From positions 1 to 52,534 of the IMG/VR virus record IMGVR_UViG_3300044516_001715: a DNA stretch of 52,534 nucleotides. One strand, 5' to 3'. The position numbers and the translations under genes are program-made. The notes below the pieces were generated by a model. The model was given only the letters and a program-made list of their open reading frames with translations, was not told the origin of the DNA and searched no databases. This stretch comes from a virus. Below, piece after piece: positions 27,442-35,197 of this stretch. Each line of letters starts with the position of its first letter. Position 1 is the stretch's first letter.

Positions 27442-28174
27442 GAAAAAATTCGACCCCAAAACTAACGTTGACAGTTAGTTTTTCTCCTGAAGGGGCAATT
27501 ACTTGTTTGGTTAAATCTAATCTTGGTTCGCTATCTTGCAAGAATTTTCTAATGTACTTGGAATCCGCTATGGGCATTTGTTCAATAAACTTAGCAATCT
27601 CCCCCTTATCAGAGTTACCATCAATCTCTACAATTTGAGATTGTAGAGTAAGAGTGACTCTCGGTGCAGGTCTGTTAGTCGGGTAACTTTCAAATGTTTT
27701 TTGTAGTTGGTTTTGTTCCCCAAAGGTTAGTAGTTTTAATTTTACAGATGCTCCCGAAACAGGTAGTTTTGTTGAAAATGTTCCGTCTTCGTTTGGCTCA
27801 TTTGAACTTTGTTTGATATCCAACTCTGCTAACGATATGTTTGCTTCAAAACTTTTTTTAGTTGATGGGTCTGTCACATTCATTGTAATGTAGGGTCCAA
27901 AAGATGTATTCCTTAAAAAAATGAGGATGGCTTCGATATCCCCTTCCAATAAGTCATCTATTTTAATATCAGGTTCATAAATTTTGTGTCTCAAAAGTGC
28001 GCCTGTCAAATCGTTTGTATTACCCAAAAGAATATTTTCATCCGATGCAGTAAGATATCCTACTTTTACTGATTTTTTTTTATTCTTATAAAATTTTCCC
28101 CCTGATGGAAATGTTACAACATCATGAGGAAGTGTGAAATTTTGTTGTCCGTATTCTCTACTTTGGTCCTGCAT
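27428..28174 (-). CDS. Tail assembly chaperone / T4 gp26-like baseplate family protein
   Basis: The 248-aa zero-frame product has an N-terminal pattern VVTFPSGGKFYKNKKKSVKV, then LTASDENILLGNTNDLTGAL, LLEGDIEAILIFLRNTSFG and YITMNVTDPSTKK. This matches my memory of the T4 gp26-type baseplate family (Pfam T4_baseplate). Its place between tube and tape-measure genes is that of tail assembly chaperones. It ends four codons after a slippery T6 run (27443-27448), beyond which a second frame continues (see the extension entry). A terminator-like hairpin ends directly before the ATG. Family membership is fairly likely; the chaperone role is inferred from position. Confidence 0.75.
   Translation of the reverse strand: MQDQSREYGQQNFTLPHDVVTFPSGGKFYKNKKKSVKVGYLTASDENILLGNTNDLTGALLRHKIYEPDIKIDDLLEGDIEAILIFLRNTSFGPYITMNVTDPSTKKSFEANISLAELDIKQSSNEPNEDGTFSTKLPVSGASVKLKLLTFGEQNQLQKTFESYPTNRPAPRVTLTLQSQIVEIDGNSDKGEIAKFIEQMPIADSKYIRKFLQDSEPRLDLTKQVIAPSGEKLTVNVSFGVEFFRPFF
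27440..27448 (-). other. Candidate +1 programmed frameshift site
   Basis: In the coding sense the zero frame reads TTT TTT CGC. After a one-base forward slip of tRNA-Phe the frame reads TTC GCC. The zero frame stops 12 bases later at TGA. The slip would keep good codon-anticodon pairing (TTT to TTC). A -2 slip on the same T-run would give the same frame. Confidence 0.55.
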
Positions 28175-28182
28175 AAAAAAAA

Positions 28183-28215
28183 TTTAACCGTGAAGTTTAT
28201 GTCTCCACGGTTAAA
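28183..28215 (-). terminator. Terminator/attenuator between tube and chaperone genes
   Basis: A 10-bp stem, TTTAACCGTG with CACGGTTAAA, spans a 13-base loop. In the minus direction it is followed by a T8 run (28182-28175), and the chaperone ATG starts at the next base. It would reduce read-through from the highly expressed tube gene. If transcribed through, it puts a hairpin against the start codon. Confidence 0.8.
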
Positions 28216-28246
28216 TATATAAGTTTTATTTTTATTCTAAATACTA

Positions 28247-28735
28247 TTAGTATACCAACACACAACGGTCAGGACGTAAACCACAAGTAATATCTGCCAA
28301 AGCGTCATTACTATAGGCCAGTGAACCGAAATTTGCACTTGTTAGGAAAGTTCCGTACAATATCCACTTCTCTACAACAACTCCTGTTGGGTCCAACATT
28401 TCAAGGTCCACATCTTTTTTGTAACCCGCAGCATAACCCATACGACCTGTCACTGATTCAGCATGTAAACGAACCCATTCCATCAGAGCCTGTGCCGCTG
28501 AAGGACCAATTGGGTCTCTGAATTTAACTTGTATTTCATCCCAATTGAATCTACCAGCAACAAATGTTGATGTATTCAAAAATTGAATTTCTGTAGAATT
28601 TATTTTGATAGATGGTCTTGAAGCAGATTCAACAAACCATTCGTTGATACCCATGCTTGAAGGAAACCTCAAAATAAATCGATTCTGCCGTTTCGGTTCG
28701 TAGGGTAAGGGCATCTTCATCAGTAAATCAGCCAT
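28247..28735 (-). CDS. Tail tube protein, T4 gp19-like
   Basis: The 162-aa product forms the inner tube through which DNA passes. It has the gp19 layout: RQNRFILRFPSSMGINEWFV, then SASRPSIKINSTEIQFLNTS, WDEIQVKFRDPIGPSAAQAL, LEMLDPTGVVVEKW and NFGSLAYSNDALADI. T4 gp19 is 163 aa. It follows the sheath gene with one HAD gene between, and ends at a strong hairpin. A TATTTAT motif lies 34 bases upstream of the ATG. Confidence 0.93.
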   Translation of the reverse strand: MADLLMKMPLPYEPKRQNRFILRFPSSMGINEWFVESASRPSIKINSTEIQFLNTSTFVAGRFNWDEIQVKFRDPIGPSAAQALMEWVRLHAESVTGRMGYAAGYKKDVDLEMLDPTGVVVEKWILYGTFLTSANFGSLAYSNDALADITCGLRPDRCVLVY

Positions 28736-28769
28736 ATAATAAAAGTTTTAATTTCTGTGTTTATATGTT

Positions 28770-28776
28770 ATAAATA
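28770..28776 (-). promoter_or_regulatory. Putative late promoter motif TATTTAT before tail tube gene
   Basis: Coding-sense TATTTAT (context CTATATTTATAAC), 34 bases upstream of the tube ATG. It lies in a 93-base gap with no hairpin. Confidence 0.5.
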
Positions 28777-28828
28777 TAGTACTAGTGAAAATTTTTTCCT
28801 ATTTACTTTTTTTTTAAAAAACTCATCT

Positions 28829-29656
28829 TTATTTTACTTCTTTTTTGATTCCTCCAGCAGTAGAATAAGTCTTTACTAGTTCTGGTTCATCTTCAAAAGC
28901 TTTTTTCATCACTTCTATATTCTTTAAATCATCATCTGAAAATCCTATGGTAGGTATAGATGGAATGAATTTATTTCCTATATCCATTTTAAGATAACTC
29001 CTTTTGTTTAGCAAGGCCGCCATTCCTCTAATATAGTCTACAAATTCTTTCATCGCAATAACTTTACCGTGTTCGGGATTTGTGGCTCCAATATCGTCAC
29101 CAAAAGAAACAGGGTGGTATTTGTTTAGTTCTAAATAAGTTTTAATAAGTTCTTCGTTTGTCATTTCTTGTTCACCAGCGAAGGTTCTATATTTTTTTAA
29201 ATTTTTAATAACTTGATTTTTATCTATTCCTTTGAAATCTGAGACTATGTAATTGTAAACAGCTTGTTTGAGAGTTCTTGGATTGTGACCCCTAGCTGTA
29301 ATTATAGCAAAAATAGAACCATTATTCACAGCCTCTACAAAATCTTCCCACGCTGGACCAGGTTCCGCTTTCATAGCGTCAGTTAAAAATTGTTTGTCTC
29401 CGTCTACTCTGAAATCTCTGAAAGCGTTAGGAGCAAAATCAACAATTGTATTACCTCTATATTTGAAGGGTCCCTTACCGATTTTACTCCTATACTCTGC
29501 AAAATCCTCTGTACTCATACCTACCTCATCACCCTCCTCGTCCAAAAGAAAAATTTCAGTCGGCATATGTACAATGTTGTCATCCCAATCAAAAGCATAA
29601 TACTTTAAATCTGGTGTACCCTCTGGATTTATCCCCTCTCGTAATTTAGTTTTCAT
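28829..29656 (-). CDS. HAD-superfamily hydrolase-like protein
   Basis: The 275-aa product shows HAD motifs in order. Motif I is AFDWDDNIVHMPT (nucleophile and acid-base Asp, near residues 23-26). Motif II is IITARGHNP (near residue 117). A possible motif III lysine lies in NLKKYRTF. Motif IV is SFGDDIGATNPEHGK (near residues 185-199). All key acids are present, so a phosphatase or phosphotransferase activity is plausible. The gene sits between sheath and tube genes after a strong terminator, in a module otherwise devoted to virion structure. Its substrate is unknown; nucleotide, nucleic-acid end or protein phosphate are all possible. Confidence 0.8.
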   Translation of the reverse strand: MKTKLREGINPEGTPDLKYYAFDWDDNIVHMPTEIFLLDEEGDEVGMSTEDFAEYRSKIGKGPFKYRGNTIVDFAPNAFRDFRVDGDKQFLTDAMKAEPGPAWEDFVEAVNNGSIFAIITARGHNPRTLKQAVYNYIVSDFKGIDKNQVIKNLKKYRTFAGEQEMTNEELIKTYLELNKYHPVSFGDDIGATNPEHGKVIAMKEFVDYIRGMAALLNKRSYLKMDIGNKFIPSIPTIGFSDDDLKNIEVMKKAFEDEPELVKTYSTAGGIKKEVK

Positions 29657-29672
29657 TTTGTAATAAAAAAGT

Positions 29673-29691
29673 GGGGGGTCTAAAACCCCCC
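29673..29691 (-). terminator. Rho-independent terminator after tail sheath gene
   Basis: GGGGGGT pairs with ACCCCCC over a 5-base loop, with a T-run after the stem in both directions. It directly follows the sheath stop codon and precedes the HAD gene ATG by about 17 bases. Confidence 0.92.
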
Positions 29692-29698
29692 GTTTTTA

Positions 29699-32600
29699 TT
29701 AGATATTTTCAAACGAAGCACCTGTTGGTGTAATGAAGAATTCGATATCTATGAATTCTAATGCCTTCGTTGGTTTAAGATATATTTTACCTGTAAGTGT
29801 ATTTCTATCTAAATCTTCTGGTGATGATGAAACTGTTACACGGAAATCATACAAACCTCTATCCCTTCTGATTGAATCAAGAATCGGATTGACACTATCC
29901 AAGAACTGTTGTCTAACTATTTGGTCATTTTGTTCAAACAACAATCTAACCGCGACAGCTGAAATCAACTTACGAGCTTGCAACAACAATCTTCTAACAT
30001 TTAATCTGTTTAGTGCTGTATCTGCCACTTGAAGTGTTTTATTACCCCAAATTACTGTTCCTACATCAGCGAACGTAGCAATCGGGTTGATTCTTCCTTG
30101 GTATAGAGTGTCTCTATCTTGTTGTGTTAGTTTCACTCTCGCTTTGATTGAGTTCACTAAACCTCTCGTATAACCTGCCGATGCAAACCATGGGAAAGAA
30201 ATATTATCTGTTAAAGCTAAGTTTCTACAAACTTCGCCGGTTGGTGGAATGTAAATTTGTGTATTATTTACAGTATCCCTTACTAAAATCCACGGGTAAT
30301 AAGTTGCTGTGTAGTTAGAGTCAATGCCTGTATTATCAAGATTATCTACAGCTGATTGTGGGTAAATAACTTGATTTTGGTCAGTTGAATCTGGAAGTAA
30401 CATGTTGTAGTCAGGTGTTGTAACAATATAAATTGAGTCAGCTCTTTGGAATTGAATCATATCTATCGCAGCTTCTACGAGTGTCTGATTATAAACATAA
30501 TCGATACTTGCTGTTGCAAAAACATTTATATTCGTAGACTCAGGATTTTGAAAAGTTAAAATACCAAGTAGATAAGCGTAGTAGTCTGTGTTAGCAAAAC
30601 TCTGACTATCAGCATCTACAGTAATATTTTTGAAAGTACCAAAACCTGTAGCGGTTGGGTATCTTGCTGTAACACAAGCACCTGCCAAATATCCTGTACC
30701 ACCTAAAGCGAATCTATCTTCGTTAGTTCTCCTTTCTTCGTAAATGTCCCAACCATCAAATCCTCCAGCCATACACAAAGTGAATTTCCTTGCATAGATG
30801 AAATAATAAGGATTATCTGGATTTTGGGGGTTTGATGTAAAATCAGCAACACCACATTCAAAAGCGGTCTGACCACTTGTTGTGTATTCATTTCCAATAG
30901 TTACCACTGTAGCTCCTGAATCTAAATGGAAACCTTTTGTCAAACCATTCCAAGGAGCCGATTCAGTTGCAAAACAAAAATCAATTACAGGATTCTTCTG
31001 TCCGAGATATTGTAAGAAAGCGTCTTCTATAGAAAACAAATAAGAAGTAGACATACCTAAATATGTTCTACGAACTACATCCCCCGGAGAGGTTACGCTA
31101 TTAGCTCCTCCTGCTGCTGACCCAAATGGAGGGTCAAGAACAACTTCTTGAGGAAAATTGTATTTTGTCTTGTAAAAAATCATAGGTGCTTGAACACTTG
31201 TACTACCATAAATTCTCTGATTAAATCCGTTGAATCCACAAGGTATGGCGTCTATTGGTGCATTTTCCGCCATCTCAACCATTATGTATTTTGAAATTAG
31301 AGCATACTCTCCATCATAGGAACCAATTTTCTTAGCAATAAAATTATTACTAGCCGGGTCCAAAACACAATTCTGAAATTTTTCAATTACGATAGGATTT
31401 GAATCTGTATCAAAGAATTGTCTTACTAACACGTCAAAAGTCATATTATCAAACGAAAGATTCGCAATAGAAATCTTTACTTCTGTATTTGCCGCATCAC
31501 CATCTGAAATTGAGATGAATCTAAATAAGTTGTATACTTTATTACCTCTCAATTCGGAAACTAAGTAAGGAGATTTTGGTGATTGGTATCTTTGTAATTT
31601 CCATGCTATAGAATCCGAAGCTAGACTTCTTGCTGAATCGAGTGCAATCATATTACAATTCAATCCACGAATATAACTTTGGTTGTAAGCATATTCCAAC
31701 GAACCAGAATAAAGCTCCTCAACGAAAATTGGGGTTTCAAATCTTGGTTTATCAAAATTACCAATACCTAAAACTTTCGTAATAAATTGCGGTGAAGTTG
31801 CTAGTAATGAGTTTTCGAATGAAAAAGTATTCCCATCTCTTGTAACGCCACTAAGTAGGAAAGTTGCAAACGGGTCTTGAGTAACACCTGAGTATTGATT
31901 TGTGCAAATCATATCCAAATCTGTTGTACCTGTGACCTCATATATCGGGCCATGGTTAGGACTTGAATTACTATTTGTGTATAATGAAATACCTCTAGAC
32001 CTCAAAGTTGCTACAACCATGTTATTGAAATCGGGATAAGCAGTACCTGAAAAATTATAAACGTTACCTGACACTGAACCTGTGAAAGTACCAGAGCCAA
32101 TATCCTGTAAACTGTCAATATAAAAATCCCAAGAATAACCAGTATATGAATTATTCGCACCTGGTTCGAAAGTAGCATAAAACCACGTATCATTATCTGA
32201 GGAACTCAAATCGTTAAAAGCCAAATTTAAATTGTTTACTCCAAAAGCATTATTAGTAGTACTGTAGACTGATGTAATACTGTTATAATCCCCATCAGGA
32301 ACAGAACCATAAAAAAACGAAGAAGTAGCACTCAAAGAAGTATCCGCTAAAACTTGTTGTATGTAGTTATCCAAACTTTGTTGATAGGTAGAAGTACTTC
32401 CGTTGGACAAAATATATTGAGATGTAAAATCATTCGATACATCTGTAGGGAACGTATTACCCCAAACAGTTACACTAGCTGTAGTTGCGGTGAATGTATT
32501 TGTAAAAGATGTTGTACCTGTTGAATCAACGGTTGTTGGGTCAACGTTAGCAATAGTTGTAATGGACCAAGATGGGCCTGCATCATAACCTGACAAACCT

Positions 32601-32899
32601 AAAACTCTTGTGACAAATAATTGATTAGATTGTTGTAGGTATGATTTAGCTATATAAGCTGCTTCATATTTTGGAATTTGAGTATTTACAAATTTTACAG
32701 GTTCAGTACCCCCAAAATAAGCTTGAAACTCATCATAGTTTGTTATGAAGATAGGTTCAAAAGCCGGACCTTTAATTGTCTCTCCTACGAGACCTAATGT
32801 TGTTACCCCCACACTCTGTGCCACGAACGATAAGTCGGTTTCAGAAGTGTAGACACCAGGTGACACATATACTTTTTGATTTACTTGTGCTGTTGCCAT
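29699..32899 (-). CDS. Tail sheath protein, T4 gp18-like, enlarged
   Basis: The 1066-aa protein is the contractile sheath subunit. The N-terminus YVSPGVYTSETDLSFVAQSV with VGETIKGPAFEPIFITNYDE is characteristic. So is the C-terminal block RINPIATFADVGTVIWGNKT, then NVRRLLLQARKLISAVAVRL, and FIDIEFFITP at the end. T4 gp18 is 659 aa. The extra length lies mainly in a Thr/Ser/Asn-rich region from about residue 110 to 350, and probably forms additional surface domains. The gene ends at a strong terminator and has a TATTTAT motif 34 bases before the ATG. Confidence 0.95.
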   Translation of the reverse strand: MATAQVNQKVYVSPGVYTSETDLSFVAQSVGVTTLGLVGETIKGPAFEPIFITNYDEFQAYFGGTEPVKFVNTQIPKYEAAYIAKSYLQQSNQLFVTRVLGLSGYDAGPSWSITTIANVDPTTVDSTGTTSFTNTFTATTASVTVWGNTFPTDVSNDFTSQYILSNGSTSTYQQSLDNYIQQVLADTSLSATSSFFYGSVPDGDYNSITSVYSTTNNAFGVNNLNLAFNDLSSSDNDTWFYATFEPGANNSYTGYSWDFYIDSLQDIGSGTFTGSVSGNVYNFSGTAYPDFNNMVVATLRSRGISLYTNSNSSPNHGPIYEVTGTTDLDMICTNQYSGVTQDPFATFLLSGVTRDGNTFSFENSLLATSPQFITKVLGIGNFDKPRFETPIFVEELYSGSLEYAYNQSYIRGLNCNMIALDSARSLASDSIAWKLQRYQSPKSPYLVSELRGNKVYNLFRFISISDGDAANTEVKISIANLSFDNMTFDVLVRQFFDTDSNPIVIEKFQNCVLDPASNNFIAKKIGSYDGEYALISKYIMVEMAENAPIDAIPCGFNGFNQRIYGSTSVQAPMIFYKTKYNFPQEVVLDPPFGSAAGGANSVTSPGDVVRRTYLGMSTSYLFSIEDAFLQYLGQKNPVIDFCFATESAPWNGLTKGFHLDSGATVVTIGNEYTTSGQTAFECGVADFTSNPQNPDNPYYFIYARKFTLCMAGGFDGWDIYEERRTNEDRFALGGTGYLAGACVTARYPTATGFGTFKNITVDADSQSFANTDYYAYLLGILTFQNPESTNINVFATASIDYVYNQTLVEAAIDMIQFQRADSIYIVTTPDYNMLLPDSTDQNQVIYPQSAVDNLDNTGIDSNYTATYYPWILVRDTVNNTQIYIPPTGEVCRNLALTDNISFPWFASAGYTRGLVNSIKARVKLTQQDRDTLYQGRINPIATFADVGTVIWGNKTLQVADTALNRLNVRRLLLQARKLISAVAVRLLFEQNDQIVRQQFLDSVNPILDSIRRDRGLYDFRVTVSSSPEDLDRNTLTGKIYLKPTKALEFIDIEFFITPTGASFENI

Positions 32900-32933
32900 T
32901 ATTAAATTATTCTATTGCAGATTTATTTTACTG

Positions 32934-32940
32934 ATAAATA
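32934..32940 (-). promoter_or_regulatory. Putative late promoter motif TATTTAT before tail sheath gene
   Basis: Coding-sense TATTTAT, 34 bases upstream of the sheath ATG, within the divergent region shared with the ribbon-helix-helix gene. Confidence 0.5.
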
Positions 32941-32989
32941 TTCTAATAATTATGAAAAAACTTTGATTTATAATATCTATTTGATAGTA

Positions 32990-33018
32990 GGCAGAATAAA
33001 TTCTACCTTTTTTCTACC
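32990..33018 (+). promoter_or_regulatory. Candidate operator: inverted repeat plus direct repeat before the ribbon-helix-helix gene
   Basis: GGC-AGAAT-AA-ATTCT-ACC (32990-33007) is an inverted repeat with one mismatched pair. Its right half TTCTACC is repeated directly at 33012-33018, abutting the ATG. Small ribbon-helix-helix regulators typically bind such short repeated half-sites, so autoregulation is a reasonable inference. Confidence 0.5.
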
Positions 33019-33180
33019 ATGAAAAAGAAGAAAGAAATAAAGAATATTAAAATAGACCCCGCAGTTCACGATTTACTTAAAACATATTGTGAAAAAAGGG
33101 GGATAAAAATTTATAAGTTTTTGGAAAACTTGATATTAGAAAAGTGTAAAGAAAAGAAAGATATATATGGAGAAAATTAA
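33019..33180 (+). CDS. Small ribbon-helix-helix (Arc/CopG-type) DNA-binding protein
   Basis: A 53-aa frame, the only plus-strand gene inside the tail module. A basic start (MKKKKE) leads to the strand IKNIKIDPAVHDLL, then two helices, TYCEKRGIKIYKFLENLILE and KCKEK. This is the ribbon-helix-helix plan, in which paired strands read the major groove. It is divergent from the sheath gene, and its stop codon overlaps the stop of the convergent 346-aa gene (TTAA). Repeats in front of it look like an operator. It could repress itself and the sheath gene. Without a profile search the fold assignment is tentative. Confidence 0.68.
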   Translation: MKKKKEIKNIKIDPAVHDLLKTYCEKRGIKIYKFLENLILEKCKEKKDIYGEN

Positions 33181-34217
33181 AATAAATTATTCTCCAAACT
33201 TATCATAGCTTCTTTTGTATTATCAATTTTTACAACAGTGACCTGTAATGTGTCTTGATTAGTTACCTGTATAAGAGGGACATTTGTTCCGTAAAAATTA
33301 CCATTTATATAGACTTCGTAAGAACTAACATTTTCTAAATTAATAATTTTCATATCTGCAGTAAAATATATTTTGTCTGTCAGAGAAGTGTTACCTATAA
33401 CAAACAAAAGCTCCGAGGGAAAAGACTGTGGTGACTTCGGCCAAACTTCTCTTCTTCTTCCAAAGTTTGTACTATCTATTTCAAAAACCTGTGCCATTCT
33501 TTGGATGGCCGGTTTAACTTCAAATTCTTCTTCATCTATCAAATATCCCATCATTATAAATTCATATGATTGGATATAAAATTTTCTTGAATCAATATTT
33601 AGTTGTGATTCATCAGAAATATTCTGCATTATTATTGGAACATATTGACCTTTGATAAAAGTATATGCTTGTCTAGAAGCAAAAGTTTGAAGAACACCTT
33701 TATTGAGTTGGTTTAACTCCCTCATTCTGTTACAAATTATTTTTACAGAATATGTGACATCAACGGGGACAGGTTGTGGAATCGTATATATATCCATACC
33801 TTGCATGTTTCCATCCCATGTAGGTACCGAAGCATAATAAAATTGTTTTCTGTTTGGTATGTTCCATCTAAGTGCTGGATTTGTACCGTATTTTACTTCG
33901 GGTGTTCTAACGACAGTAATAAAAGGTGGCTCAGGATTATTGTCCAAATCTACAAACTTCCATGTTTCAACGTATTGAGACCAATTCTGTGTGGTCAATA
34001 TAATATCTAATACAGGTATAGTTTTTCCTGCGGTAACTACTTTGAGTTCATTTTTAACAAAATCCAACATACCCCTATCTAAGTCAGCATGTAAAACAGA
34101 CTTAGGTAAATAAGTTCCATCCTTGTTTATATATTCCAAAAGTTCTTCCCTTCTTGAATATAAAGTTTTTTTGGGAACTAACGGCAGTGTTGGTTTTACT
34201 TGTTTGGGTAGCGGCAT
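33177..34217 (-). CDS. Neck or tail-completion structural protein (tentative)
   Basis: The 346-aa product has no motif I can assign firmly. Its central part, YASVPTWDGNMQGMDIYTIP with QPVPVDVTYSVKIICNRMREL, is well ordered beta-rich sequence. A second block, FYIQSYEFIMMGYLIDEEEF with EVKPAIQRMAQVFEID, follows, then a C-terminal beta domain. It lies just before the sheath gene in the transcription direction. In T4 the genes for neck and sheath-stabilising proteins (gp13-gp15) precede gp18, which suggests a similar role. It follows the 136-aa gene by one base. Confidence 0.6.
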   Translation of the reverse strand: MPLPKQVKPTLPLVPKKTLYSRREELLEYINKDGTYLPKSVLHADLDRGMLDFVKNELKVVTAGKTIPVLDIILTTQNWSQYVETWKFVDLDNNPEPPFITVVRTPEVKYGTNPALRWNIPNRKQFYYASVPTWDGNMQGMDIYTIPQPVPVDVTYSVKIICNRMRELNQLNKGVLQTFASRQAYTFIKGQYVPIIMQNISDESQLNIDSRKFYIQSYEFIMMGYLIDEEEFEVKPAIQRMAQVFEIDSTNFGRRREVWPKSPQSFPSELLFVIGNTSLTDKIYFTADMKIINLENVSSYEVYINGNFYGTNVPLIQVTNQDTLQVTVVKIDNTKEAMISLENNLF

Positions 34218-34218
34218 A

Positions 34219-34629
34219 TTACTGAGTTATGTAAATTTTATTTCTCATGTTCACCATTTCAACTTCCTCAGCAAAATATATTGGCTTGTTTGTACCTTTT
34301 AAAACAAACGTATCATTCACATATGGATTGTAAGTTACAATTAAATCACTATATGGTTCTTCAATTCTATCACATGGAAATTCACAAAAATCTAAAAGAG
34401 TTCCTATAACAAAAGCATGAACATTTTTTCTTTTTTCATCTCTGACTCTTTCTTTACCGCCAGGTCTAACTCGGAACTCAACGTCTTTAAGTTTCACATA
34501 ATCAGCATGCATAATAACTTTTCCCAAATATGAAATCGAAAATGTTTCTCTGTTTAAGTTATAGTAAACCATAACTCGTTGTCCCATAAATAATGAGTCA
34601 AACTGTGACTCTGTAATTATCAATTTCAT
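34219..34629 (-). CDS. Hypothetical protein of the neck gene cluster
   Basis: The 136-aa product starts MKLIITESQFDSLFMGQR. Similar starts recur in small phage structural proteins, but I cannot name a family. It is basic in the middle (RVRPGGKERVRDEKRKN) and beta-rich elsewhere. Its ATG overlaps the preceding stop by one base (TAATG), and it is followed 1 base later by the 346-aa gene. The three genes therefore form one translational unit. Confidence 0.6.
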   Translation of the reverse strand: MKLIITESQFDSLFMGQRVMVYYNLNRETFSISYLGKVIMHADYVKLKDVEFRVRPGGKERVRDEKRKNVHAFVIGTLLDFCEFPCDRIEEPYSDLIVTYNPYVNDTFVLKGTNKPIYFAEEVEMVNMRNKIYITQ

Positions 34630-35141
34630 TATATTCCTCTAAATTCATTTTCACTAACCCAAGTCGCCTCTATAGTTCTATAGAAGGGCTTATAGCCAGC
34701 GTACGTATGTTTATTATCAGATTTTACTCTTCCATCGTTTATGACCGTATAATATCTTACTCGGTCCTCTGTTTCATAATAACCAAAATAATCTCCCATA
34801 TTTACCTCAACCTGTAAATCATCTAACGTTTTTTGATAAATGGAGAATTTCATACTTCCCGGCTCTTGTTGTTTGACTCTTGAAGTTCCTAATAATTTAT
34901 TTGTTGGAGCTAATATTTGTACCAACCCTTTCAATTCTACAGGAGCCATAAACTGAATACCATCCTCCAAAACCTCCCCATAGACATCATCAGTTTTAGT
35001 TTTATATCTATCAATTCTGTATAACACAACAGTAAAATTCATATCACCAATCAACCACTCTTCACCCATGTCAATATCTAAAGCAAAATCCTCCCCACCG
35101 AAAAATTTACCTAACCTTGTTATAGGAACCAACTTTTGCAT
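34629..35141 (-). CDS. Neck-type structural protein (possibly T4 gp14-like)
   Basis: The 170-aa product contains NFTVVLYRIDRYKTKTDDVY and GEVLEDGIQFMAPVELKGLV. This is the kind of pattern I recall from phage head-tail connector and neck proteins, with a later beta segment MGDYFGYYETEDRVRYYTVI. It is the first gene of a three-gene run leading to the sheath. A TATTTAT motif lies only 6 bases before the ATG, so the mRNA may be nearly leaderless. The assignment to a specific T4 neck protein is weak. Confidence 0.55.
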   Translation of the reverse strand: MQKLVPITRLGKFFGGEDFALDIDMGEEWLIGDMNFTVVLYRIDRYKTKTDDVYGEVLEDGIQFMAPVELKGLVQILAPTNKLLGTSRVKQQEPGSMKFSIYQKTLDDLQVEVNMGDYFGYYETEDRVRYYTVINDGRVKSDNKHTYAGYKPFYRTIEATWVSENEFRGI

Positions 35142-35147
35142 ATATTG

Positions 35148-35154
35148 ATAAATA
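35148..35154 (-). promoter_or_regulatory. Putative late promoter motif TATTTAT before neck gene run
   Basis: Coding-sense TATTTAT, 6 bases before the ATG at 35141. It lies in a 56-base divergent gap between the neck genes and the plus-strand SET gene. Confidence 0.5.
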
Positions 35155-35197
35155 GTTTGAGTTTTATTATATTACAAGTAAAAAATTTTCAGAACCA

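Noticed and set aside
27387-27638. Plus-strand 83-aa frame over the chaperone gene end
   Set aside because: It is antisense to a conserved gene and has no upstream signal; the real second product here is the minus-strand +1 frame.
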